Below the pieces are notes generated by a model, which was given only the letters and a program-made list of their open reading frames with translations, was not told the origin of the DNA and did no database searches. This document shows positions 1 through 6,987 of a stretch of DNA of 64,000 bases, piece by piece (position 1 is the first letter of the stretch; each line of letters starts with the position of its first letter). This DNA is from VRUE01 sp963695835. Lineage in GTDB: Bacteria; Actinomycetota; Thermoleophilia; Solirubrobacterales; 70-9. Position numbers and translations under genes: made by a program. Location of the stretch: contig CAVOHR010000003.1 of the NCBI GenBank assembly GCA_963695835.1, positions 62,001 through 126,000 on the forward strand, read 5' to 3'.

Positions 1-1
1 C

Positions 2-778
2 GGCGAGGTTGAGGCGCTGCGCGCCAAGTGGATCGAGGAAGGCGACGCTGATGTCTCGACGGTGCGCGAGGTCGCGCGCCCCGAGGGTGACGGCGAGGCG
101 ATCACGAAGGCCCTCGACGAACAACCCGAGCTCTGGGAACCACGTAAAGGTGAGGGCCGGAGCGACACCGAGAGGCTCATCGTCGCTCTCGACAAAGCCG
201 ACCATCACGATCTTGCCGCAGAGGTGGGCAGGGGCGTCGATCTCGCGCGCGTTGAGTCTCAGCTGTGTGAGCGTGGTCGGGACGGCAGCTGGGCGGCGCA
301 CTGCGTCCGTCGGGCCGCCGGTGGCATTGGCTCGCCGGTGCCCGAGGCGCTTGCCTGCCCGCGCTGCGGGGGGCCCCTGGAGGCCTCAGCCAAGGTCTAC
401 TTCGATGTCACCGCCACGGAGCGGACGCCCGAGAGCCCGCTGGCGGTCACTGGCCTCGAGTTCTCCGACCTGAACGATTCATACAACGGCCACCCCGCCG
501 CCATGGAGCACGAGGTGCAGGTCTCCTGCGCCGAGTGCGGACACACCCCCGATTTCTTCGTCTCCGGTGGCGCCGAGGAGCGGACGAGTTTTTATGGGGT
601 CTCGCCGCAAGGGGAGGTCAACACTGGTGAAGTTTGCGGGTACGTCGTCCTCGACGACGGCGAGACCTTCTCACCGATTGCTGGCGCCAAGGTCTACACG
701 GTGCCCTGCTCCTGGGGCACGGAGCGCCTCGAGGCCGCCCTTGCCGAGGGCGGCCTCACCGGAAGGCCGGTTCGGTGA
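2..778 (+). CDS. Hypothetical zinc-ribbon protein, 5' end cut by window edge
   Basis: The frame is open to the left edge, so the true start lies outside the window; GTG at 62 is only the first internal start. I do not recognise the family. The middle of the protein carries CPRCGG and about 60 residues later CAECGH, two CxxC pairs spaced like a zinc ribbon, embedded in an acidic sequence. A role as a small zinc-stabilised protein is inference; no catalytic motif is visible. Its stop overlaps the next gene's GTG start (GTGA), so it appears to be the first visible member of a run of small coupled genes. Confidence 0.55.
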   Translation, partial: GEVEALRAKWIEEGDADVSTVREVARPEGDGEAITKALDEQPELWEPRKGEGRSDTERLIVALDKADHHDLAAEVGRGVDLARVESQLCERGRDGSWAAHCVRRAAGGIGSPVPEALACPRCGGPLEASAKVYFDVTATERTPESPLAVTGLEFSDLNDSYNGHPAAMEHEVQVSCAECGHTPDFFVSGGAEERTSFYGVSPQGEVNTGEVCGYVVLDDGETFSPIAGAKVYTVPCSWGTERLEAALAEGGLTGRPVR

Positions 779-1104
779 GTAGCGCTGTCCAGGCACTGCG
801 AATCGAGGCCCAGGCGCGGGAGGCGATGGCCGAGATCTATGTCGAGCAGGGCAACGAGGACGCTGCGGCCAGCGAGCGGGAGCGTGCCGAGTACCTGCGC
901 GGTCTCGCCGACGAGCTCGCGATCCCACCGATCATCTCCCTCATCTACGGCGAGGAAGACGTGCGCGGCTACGCCTCCGATGCCGAAGTCGACGAGGAGG
1001 GGGCGCTGCGGCGCGCTCGGGAGTGGGGGCGCCACATCCAAGACACCGCTGCGGGCCTGTGCGCCGAGCAGCTGATGGCTGTCGTCATCAGCTGCCAGCC
1101 GTGA
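775..1104 (+). CDS. Hypothetical protein, 109 aa, coupled to upstream gene
   Basis: I chose GTG at 775 because it overlaps the preceding stop by four bases (GTGA), the usual sign of translational coupling. An in-frame start at 634 would bury half of the previous gene. The product is helical, Ala/Glu/Arg rich in the N-terminal half, with a hydrophobic IPPIISLIYG stretch in the middle. No domain is recognised and no membrane segment is convincing. It is followed by about 215 bases without a gene before the next strong ribosome binding site. Confidence 0.5.
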   Translation: MSSAVQALRIEAQAREAMAEIYVEQGNEDAAASERERAEYLRGLADELAIPPIISLIYGEEDVRGYASDAEVDEEGALRRAREWGRHIQDTAAGLCAEQLMAVVISCQP

Positions 1105-1305
1105 GCCTTACTGCGGGGCGAATCGAGAACGCAGCGAGGTCACTCTTGACGCCGGAAGGCGAGGTCGAAGGGCTGCGCTGAGCAAGACCCAGCGCTGCAA
1201 CCTCGGAGGCGGGGGCATTGCGGTGTGGGCGGAAGCAGTCGCCACACCGCTCGCGCCCCTGCTCGCTTTTGACGACCGCTCGCATCAGTGGGCGGCGACG
1301 AATCC

Positions 1306-1313
1306 AAAGGAGG
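1306..1313 (+). promoter_or_regulatory. Strong ribosome binding site
   Basis: AAAGGAGG lies eight bases before ATG 1322. It decides that start over the in-frame GTG at 1223 and marks the beginning of the next coupled pair. Confidence 0.7.
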
Positions 1314-1321
1314 TACACGCG

Positions 1322-1666
1322 ATGAACCTGCAAGAGAAGTTCACCGCGGCGCTGCAAAACCTGGCGGCTGGACGGGACCTCGATCTCGTGGTCGAACTCG
1401 ACTACGCCAACACGGGGTTCTTCTCTTTCCAGCCCCGTGACAGCTTCGTTTCGGTCCTGCGCTTCCCGTTCAGCTTCCAGACCGGCTACTCGTCGTTTTG
1501 CGGAGGCCTCGGCAAACTGGGGCCGCTCGGGCAAAACCATAAGGGCGGCACCTGGAGCGCCGTGAGAGGAGCCGAGCACGATGCCGTGATCGCTCGGGTG
1601 ACTGAGCAGCTCGAAGCGAAGGATGTGGAGCGCTCTGGCGGTGTCCCTGATCGGAGCGGTCGATGA
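1322..1666 (+). CDS. Hypothetical protein, 114 aa
   Basis: The start is fixed by the near-perfect Shine-Dalgarno just upstream. The protein begins with a helical MNLQEKFTAALQNLA segment, followed by an aromatic, strand-like part (NTGFFSFQPRDSF and FPFSFQTGYSSF) and a polar tail. I do not recognise the family. The length and lack of motifs suggest a small soluble protein. The stop overlaps the ATG of the next gene (ATGA), so the two are probably made together. Confidence 0.55.
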   Translation: MNLQEKFTAALQNLAAGRDLDLVVELDYANTGFFSFQPRDSFVSVLRFPFSFQTGYSSFCGGLGKLGPLGQNHKGGTWSAVRGAEHDAVIARVTEQLEAKDVERSGGVPDRSGR

Positions 1667-2040
1667 GCGCCGACCTCGTTATCGCTGCGCTCGTGATCGA
1701 CGAGCGTCGCGAGCTCGACTTCGAGGCCGCGCTGCGCGTGGTCGAGGGTCTCGGTTCAGAGGATGTCGAGGAACCGGACTTCTTCGATGTCCTCGACCCC
1801 GACGAGCCAGAGGGCCTGAGGGAGATCCGCACCCAGCTGCGCGCCGATCTGCGCCAGTTGCAGGAGGCGATCGTGAACTGGGATGTCGAGATCGCTGAGC
1901 TCACTGTCCGCGGCGCCACCGTCTACGTCAGCGGTGGCCTGAGCTACGGAGACGCGCCGACGGAAGTTTGCAACGTGATCTCGCGACTGCGCGCGGTGCG
2001 CGGCGTCCTCGCCGCAGCCGGCTTCGAGGAGGAGGGCTGA
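1663..2040 (+). CDS. Hypothetical acidic protein, 125 aa
   Basis: ATG 1663 overlaps the upstream stop by four bases. The product is strongly acidic (EEPDFFDVLDPDEPEG), then helical, then strand-rich near AELTVRGATVYVSGGLSYGD, and ends in a helix. No family is recognised. Acidic small proteins with one strand-rich core are common among accessory-element genes, but no function can be read from this sequence. A 7-bp GC hairpin (2108-2126) lies after it, before the next ribosome binding site. Confidence 0.5.
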   Translation: MSADLVIAALVIDERRELDFEAALRVVEGLGSEDVEEPDFFDVLDPDEPEGLREIRTQLRADLRQLQEAIVNWDVEIAELTVRGATVYVSGGLSYGDAPTEVCNVISRLRAVRGVLAAAGFEEEG

Positions 2041-2152
2041 GCAGCCGAGCGGGCAGACGCTGATCCCGCCCGCGCCTCTCGCGCCCGTAACAGCGCGAGA
2101 GCGCCGACGCCGGGCCGAACCCGGCGCAGCAAACACTTGAAAGGAGAAGCTT

Positions 2153-2428
2153 GTGGCCGAGGAAGCAGTTGCGAAGTGCGACCCAGTCGAGGTCGACTAC
2201 CGCGTTCAGGTCGCCTACACCGTCCCAGTCGAGGTGATCGTGGATCTGCGGAAAGGAAGCGTCGATCGCGTCGTGGTGATCGACGAAATGGTCGCGCTGG
2301 ACCGGGAGGAGGGCGCCCGCCAGGAGTCAGTCCTCGCTCCGGTGCCCAGCGAGGTAGCGGACCGCGCGATCGAGATCGCCGAGAGGGCCGAGATCCCAGG
2401 CTGGCCCAGATGGGAATTCGGATTCTGA
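2153..2428 (+). CDS. Hypothetical protein, 91 aa
   Basis: The GTG start is preceded by AAGGAG (2141-2146) with six bases of spacing. The sequence looks like a small alpha/beta protein: a strand-rich start (DYRVQVAYTVPVEVIVDLR), a central VDRVVVIDEMVAL, then a helix. No family is recognised. Its TGA overlaps the ATG of the next gene (TGATG), continuing the coupled layout of this region. Confidence 0.5.
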   Translation: MAEEAVAKCDPVEVDYRVQVAYTVPVEVIVDLRKGSVDRVVVIDEMVALDREEGARQESVLAPVPSEVADRAIEIAERAEIPGWPRWEFGF

Positions 2429-3105
2429 TGGGCGAGATAGGCCGTGATCAAGAAGGCGCCAGCGGGAAGGCAACGATGACCTGTCCCTATTGCGGCGCCA
2501 CGGACGTCAACCACTACAGAGATGCCTACGTTAGGCACAGAGTCCTCGAGCAAAAGGACGATACTCTCATCCTCGACGCTGGCGATCGCACGGTCCTGCA
2601 GTACGAAAAGGGGACTGAAGTGGTCTGCGACGAGTGCGGGAAACACCTCGACCTGGGACGGAACGAGGTCGAGTTTGCCTTCCCGAGCTTCGGTCTCGAC
2701 CCCGAAGCACTCCGCCGCGGTTTCGAGGACGCTTACGGGGTCGATCGAGCCGATCCGCTTGCTGCTCTCCCCGGCGGTGAGATCGAAAGCTTCGGGGAGT
2801 TCGCGCAGGGCGTGGTCGCGTGCGCTCTGCATGACTGGGGGGCGATTTCCGCTCCGCGAGTAGTCACCGTCCGGCTCGTGCCGCTCTTCCCCTTTGGCGA
2901 GCAGCTCTGTCCGATAATGCACGTCGATGGGCGGGAGGATGAGCTTGCCGGGACGACGATCTCTCGCACGGAGCTTGAGAACCTCTGCGGCATCGGCCTA
3001 GCTACCCGCTCGCTCGAGAGCGCGATCGTGCTGTGTGGATGCGCGGTGGACGCGGCAAACGAGCTCCTTCGCCAGCCGGCGACGCTGGTCGAGTTCGAGG
3101 AGTGA
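2428..3105 (+). CDS. Hypothetical zinc-ribbon protein, 225 aa
   Basis: The chosen ATG at 2428 overlaps the previous stop; ATG 2476 is an alternative that would start the protein directly at MTCPYCG. An N-terminal zinc ribbon is visible as CPYC and, about 50 residues later, CDEC. The rest is acidic and mixed alpha/beta without recognised motifs. It resembles the window's first gene in layout (two CxxC pairs plus an acidic body) although the sequences are not obviously related. Function unknown. Confidence 0.5.
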   Translation: MGEIGRDQEGASGKATMTCPYCGATDVNHYRDAYVRHRVLEQKDDTLILDAGDRTVLQYEKGTEVVCDECGKHLDLGRNEVEFAFPSFGLDPEALRRGFEDAYGVDRADPLAALPGGEIESFGEFAQGVVACALHDWGAISAPRVVTVRLVPLFPFGEQLCPIMHVDGREDELAGTTISRTELENLCGIGLATRSLESAIVLCGCAVDAANELLRQPATLVEFEE

Positions 3106-3156
3106 TCGTGAGGGGCGCAAGCGTCTCTTCAGACGTGCCCAAGGCCGAGATCTTCC

Positions 3157-3528
3157 ATGCAGCAGAGTGCCAACACGTCGGTTCTCAGAACGGTCGAGAT
3201 CCGCAACAACCTCTGGCCAGCAGGCACGGAGGTCGTTCCCCCGGACGAGACCAACGGCGCGTTCTGGCGCGATGTCGTTGGCCGACCCTATGCGTTGCCC
3301 GAGCTGCTCTTCGGAGCCGATGAGCAGAGCAGGGCCTTCCTTCGCATCCGTCACGTCGTGGCGATCGAGGGATTGCTGGCGGCCTCTTTGCGAGCTGACC
3401 AGGATGGTCGGCGTAGCCATGCCCGAACCGCTCGCCACTGGGCGAGGCGGCTGATCGGCGAGCTCGATGGCTGGTGGGTCGAACAGGCACGCGAAGCGCG
3501 CGGCGAGAATCGACGCCGCGGCAAGTAA
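3157..3528 (+). CDS. Hypothetical protein, 123 aa
   Basis: An ATG-started frame, basic and Arg/Trp-rich towards the end (ARHWARRLIGELDGWWVEQA), with a polar N-terminal half. No domain is recognised. There is no clear ribosome binding site. It is the last gene of the left-hand plus-strand run and is followed by a hairpin with a long T run, so it plausibly ends this transcription unit. Confidence 0.45.
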   Translation: MQQSANTSVLRTVEIRNNLWPAGTEVVPPDETNGAFWRDVVGRPYALPELLFGADEQSRAFLRIRHVVAIEGLLAASLRADQDGRRSHARTARHWARRLIGELDGWWVEQAREARGENRRRGK

Positions 3529-3531
3529 GGA

Positions 3532-3598
3532 CAGCGGAGGCCGGGGCGCAATGCGTTTCCGGCCTCCCGCTGCCCACAATGGACCTCTTCTTTTTTTT
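3532..3598. terminator. Hairpin plus T8 run between convergent genes
   Basis: Arms at 3532-3544 and 3559-3572 pair over 13 bp with one bulge. An eight-T run follows at 3591-3598, after a spacer longer than usual. The position between convergent genes fits a terminator for the left-hand unit. Confidence 0.4.
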
Positions 3599-3652
3599 GC
3601 CATTTTCCGGCCGGGAGGTGGCCACTTCCCTGCACTGCCGGGTCTTAGCTCG

Positions 3653-4318
3653 TCAGGCCCGGGCTTCTCGGCACTCTTCGATGGCCGCTTCAAAGGACTC
3701 ACGCGAGAATTCCGGCCACATCTCATCGCTGAAGACGAGCCAGGCATCTGCTACCTGCCACGTAAGGAAGTTAGAGAGTCGCTTCTCGCCGCCGGGGCGG
3801 ATCACCAGCTCAGGTTCGTGCATCTCTGGCGCGTAAAGGAGCGCCCTGAAATCCTCCTCGGTGGAGCCGGCAAATCTCCGTGCGGCTTGGAGAATCTCGC
3901 CTCGACCACCGTAGTTAATTGGGACATAGAAGGTGATCAGGTCGTTTTTGGCCGTTAATTTCTCTGCCCAGCCCATCTTTTCTACGAGAGAGGGAGGCAA
4001 GGGCGGCGAACGGCGGTCTCCGATAAAACGCAGTCGAACTCCTTCTTTATAAAGTTCAGGCGTTACGAAGTCGATGTACTCGGCGAGCAGTTCCATCAGG
4101 CCTTTGACCTCATCGGCAGGCCGAGCCCAGTTCTCGGTTGAGAAGGCAAAGATCGTGAGCTCTTGAATTCCAAACTCAGCCGCATCACGCAATCGCGCCC
4201 GCACATTCTCGGCGCCGGCTCGGTGTCCTTCGCCGATTGACAATCCCCGTTTTGCTGCCCAACGCCCATTCCCATCGGCGATCATTGCGACGTACTTGGG
4301 GTAACTATTCCTAGTCAC
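3653..4318 (-). CDS. uppS: cis-Prenyl (undecaprenyl-type) diphosphate synthase
   Basis: Z-type polyprenyl diphosphate synthase, 221 aa, somewhat shorter than typical UppS (about 240-260 aa). Seen: the pyrophosphate-binding loop IADGNGRWA with the catalytic Asp, GHRAGAENVR, FAFSTENW, NYGGRGEI, and RPGGEKRLSNFL near the C-terminus, where housekeeping enzymes usually read R-T-(S/G)-G-E. The family condenses isopentenyl diphosphate in cis onto an allylic primer. It overlaps the upstream DUF2600 terpene synthase by eight bases, so it is co-translated with it. The context suggests it makes a cis-prenyl substrate for that cyclase rather than the cell-wall lipid carrier; that is inference, and a second uppS elsewhere would support it. 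Confidence 0.85.
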   Translation of the reverse strand: MTRNSYPKYVAMIADGNGRWAAKRGLSIGEGHRAGAENVRARLRDAAEFGIQELTIFAFSTENWARPADEVKGLMELLAEYIDFVTPELYKEGVRLRFIGDRRSPPLPPSLVEKMGWAEKLTAKNDLITFYVPINYGGRGEILQAARRFAGSTEEDFRALLYAPEMHEPELVIRPGGEKRLSNFLTWQVADAWLVFSDEMWPEFSRESFEAAIEECREARA

Positions 4319-5411
4319 GACGCAGAACTCGCATTGCCGCGAGGATTGGATAGACGGCTGGGCCGAGCGCCTTAAGCATGCGAGCCCGGATGGGGCCAGC
4401 GAAGGTGCTCTTTGCGGCGGGCGTGCTTAGGTAAAAGCCGCCCACACCCATGAGGATGGCGATGTGTTGTCGACCGAAGCGAAGGTCCGCTAGGGCGCTC
4501 CGGCTCTTATGCGCCATGAGGGAAAATCGCTCAGCCGCTATCTCGTTGCTCGCGTAATAGTCGAGGTAGTTGTGTTCTCCAGAAACAACGTCGTCCTCTC
4601 GGTCGATTAGGTCATCCAGCAGGACGGTTAGGGCGCCGATCGGAGGGAAGTAGGCGGCGTCGATGCGCTCGGCTTCCTCTACGTCGGTCTCGCGGTGGGC
4701 GGCTGCTGCGATGAGGGCATGGAGTGCGACCGATGAGCTCGCGCCGGCCGCTTGCTCCCACCAGAAGTACTCGCCGTGCTCGTCTAGGCCCGCTGCCCAT
4801 GCCTCCAGCTTCTGTGCGCCGTCCTCGCTTCCGACCGCCGCATGGGTATAGCTCTGCCCTTCGGCGCAGCGGCGCGCTGCTCGCTGCGCCGTAACGAGCA
4901 CGGTGTCACTCGATGGCAGGGTGGCAATCTCGCGTTGGCAGGTCGCGACAAGCTCGGCCAAATAGCCTCCATCTTCGGTTTGGGGGTGCAGGTGGTACCA
5001 ATCTGAATACGGTGCGCCTGGGGTCACGGCCTCGGCAAGCGCACCATGCAATGCCAGCCCGTCTGCCAGGGGTTCATCGGGTAGCTGCTCGCCTATTACG
5101 TCCAGGTACTCGATAGTCGTCTGAAGCGCAGTCATTGCGCGTAGTGCGGATGACCTCTGAGAGCGTGGAGCCAAAATCGCGAAGACCGCCGTAGCCTCGA
5201 CGTTGCTGCTCTTCTCTCTGATCGCCGAGAGCGCTGCATCGCGTAGAACTAGATCGGGAATCTTCACGGTCCAGCGCTCCCAACGTCGCAGCTCGCTGCG
5301 TACCTGCGGTAGAACCGCCACTCGGTAAGTGAGGAGGGCCGACACCACCGAGAGAACTAGCCTTATTCGGCTGAACAAACCGTCAAGCCGAGTCTGTGTC
5401 CCCCCGCTCAA
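4311..5411 (-). CDS. DUF2600 / YtpB-like large terpene synthase
   Basis: A 366-aa all-helical protein matching the DUF2600 family, whose Bacillus member YtpB (tetraprenyl-beta-curcumene synthase) cyclises long linear prenyl diphosphates. Seen: an Asp-rich metal-binding motif LLDDLIDREDD in the C-terminal half, TTIEYLDVIGEQ in the middle, and HNYLDYYASNE after the Asp motif. ATG 5411 is the first start. It is the upstream gene of an overlapping pair with the cis-prenyl synthase, which argues for a two-step terpenoid pathway. The double-TetR gene lies just upstream on the same strand with only 13 bases between, so it may share a transcript. The product cannot be predicted. Confidence 0.8.
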   Translation of the reverse strand: MSGGTQTRLDGLFSRIRLVLSVVSALLTYRVAVLPQVRSELRRWERWTVKIPDLVLRDAALSAIREKSSNVEATAVFAILAPRSQRSSALRAMTALQTTIEYLDVIGEQLPDEPLADGLALHGALAEAVTPGAPYSDWYHLHPQTEDGGYLAELVATCQREIATLPSSDTVLVTAQRAARRCAEGQSYTHAAVGSEDGAQKLEAWAAGLDEHGEYFWWEQAAGASSSVALHALIAAAAHRETDVEEAERIDAAYFPPIGALTVLLDDLIDREDDVVSGEHNYLDYYASNEIAAERFSLMAHKSRSALADLRFGRQHIAILMGVGGFYLSTPAAKSTFAGPIRARMLKALGPAVYPILAAMRVLRRD

Positions 5412-5419
5412 TTGGGCGG

Positions 5420-6702
5420 CCCGCCTACTGAGTTGCCAGCGAATACGCTTCCTCTGCCCCGAGGAAAGGGACTAGCGTCACGTATACGACCGGCGGCACT
5501 ATCTCTGGCAGTCGCTCCGCGCCCTTCTGCCTTACGTGGTCGTAGAAGAGTGCGTAGAGCGCACCGCCGATCGCCTCAGCGGTGATCGGCGGCACAGCCG
5601 GGTTCACTTTGTAGCCCTCGGCCAGCAGCAGCTCCATGCCTTCGGTGACTTTCTCGCGCTGCTCCAAGGCGCGGGTTCCCGCCCCGAAAATCTCGACCGC
5701 GCCAATGTGCGCGTACTCGGGCTCCTGCACCCCGAAGGTGAACATCGCCTCCTGGGTCGCCTGAATCGAGTGCTTCCAATCGGGCGCCCGCCGAAACGCC
5801 GGCATCGCCTCGGCGAGCATCTTCTGGGAGCCGCTGTCAAGAGCGGCCACCATCGCGTCCTCCTTGCTGTCGAAGTACTCGTAGAAGGTGCGCCCCGACG
5901 TTCTCGCTCGCTCGACGATGTCCGCCACGGTGGTCTCGTGATAGCCCTTCTCCGAGACAACCGCGGCCAGCGCCCTGAGGATCCGCTCCGGGGGAGAGGA
6001 GGCGGCCTGGCGCTCCTCGAAGGGAGAGGCTTTGCGCGAGCGCCGACGCGGCGCTTTCAGCGGGCCGGGAGGCGTCGGGTTCAAGAACAGCCAGTCCCAG
6101 AGCTGTGGCGCCAGCTCGAGCAGCTCGCCCTCTTTACCGCGGTAGAGGCGCTTGTGGATCACCTTCTGAACGCCGCCGATCAAGGCACGCACGATCTCCG
6201 AGGGCATCCCCTCATAGCCGGGCGTCTGGTCAAGCATCTGCCTGACGAGCACCTCGAACGCGTCGATCGTTCGGTCGATCAGGGCGACGCCCTCGGCGCC
6301 GGCCGCATAGACGTCGACGAAGCACATCTTCGCGGCAGCAGGTTGGGCGACGATCTGCTGGAACAGCGTTTCGAATGCCTGCTTGGCAAGCTCGGTGTCC
6401 CCAGGAGGCTCCAGCCCGCCCTCGACCGTCTCCAGGGCCGGTCCGACCAGCGCTTCGATCGCGGCGACGAAGCACTCCTGCTTGTCGCCGAAATGGCGAT
6501 AGAAGGCGCTGCGCGAGACGCCCGAGAGCTCGACCAGGTCAGCCACCGTCGTCGCCTCATAGCCACGCTCGGCAACCGTCGCCACCAGCGCGGCGAAGAG
6601 CCGCTCGCGCTGATTGCGCTTGGCCTCCTCCCGAGGCGTTCCCCGCCCGGGCCGCAGCTTCCTCCTCTTTAGCTTTGCAGCGTCCCCCCAAGGCGTCTCC
6701 AC
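5420..6702. repeat. 1,283-bp perfect direct repeat, copy 1 (double TetR gene)
   Basis: Identical base for base, as far as I compared, to 12727-14009. It covers nearly all of the double-TetR coding region and stops abruptly on both sides: seven bases after the stop codon, and just past the GTG codon at 6702. No terminal inverted repeats or target duplications are visible at the edges. Confidence 0.9.
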
Positions 6703-6783
6703 AAGTGAACGATATCCCTGCACCAATGGCTGTTTTCGCTTTGCCACAGGCAGTGCCGCCAGGTGGTATGCCGTTGACCTCAA
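5425..6783 (-). CDS. Tandem (double) TetR-family regulator, copy 1
   Basis: Two complete TetR units are fused in one chain. The first HTH reads ATTVADLVELSGVSRSAFYR with a following YRHFGDKQECF; the second reads TTVADIVERARTSGRTFYEY followed by FDSKEDAM. Each is followed by a helical ligand/dimer domain. TetR proteins usually carry one such unit in about 200 aa, so this 420-450 aa form may act as an intramolecular dimer. The start is uncertain: TTG 6783, GTG 6747 and GTG 6702 are in frame, and only sequence downstream of 6702 is shared with copy 2. It sits between the terpene pair and the divergent MMPL exporter, a usual position for a local repressor of efflux. Confidence 0.85.
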   Translation of the reverse strand: MRSTAYHLAALPVAKRKQPLVQGYRSLVETPWGDAAKLKRRKLRPGRGTPREEAKRNQRERLFAALVATVAERGYEATTVADLVELSGVSRSAFYRHFGDKQECFVAAIEALVGPALETVEGGLEPPGDTELAKQAFETLFQQIVAQPAAAKMCFVDVYAAGAEGVALIDRTIDAFEVLVRQMLDQTPGYEGMPSEIVRALIGGVQKVIHKRLYRGKEGELLELAPQLWDWLFLNPTPPGPLKAPRRRSRKASPFEERQAASSPPERILRALAAVVSEKGYHETTVADIVERARTSGRTFYEYFDSKEDAMVAALDSGSQKMLAEAMPAFRRAPDWKHSIQATQEAMFTFGVQEPEYAHIGAVEIFGAGTRALEQREKVTEGMELLLAEGYKVNPAVPPITAEAIGGALYALFYDHVRQKGAERLPEIVPPVVYVTLVPFLGAEEAYSLATQ

Positions 6784-6987
6784 TGAATGAACGATCTAAG
6801 TCCAACTCCCTTGGCTAATGGAGAGACAATCCGGATCTCAGATCAAGCGGAGTAAGTTCTTATGGTGCGTTGGTGTTCCCAATCACTGCGCGCAAGTGTC
6901 GCTTGTGGACTCCAAGAGGAAGCTAAAAGGGAAATTCTGATTCTTGTACCGGAACGAAGAGGCCTAGTTTTTCTTAGACTCCTTTGA

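Noticed and set aside
634..774. Upstream extension of the 775 gene
   Set aside because: Would overlap the previous gene by nearly 150 bases, while GTG 775 gives a normal 4-base overlap.
5536..6672. 378-codon plus-strand frame over TetR copy 1 (and 12843-13979)
   Set aside because: Shadow of the minus-strand double-TetR gene; low complexity and Arg-rich.
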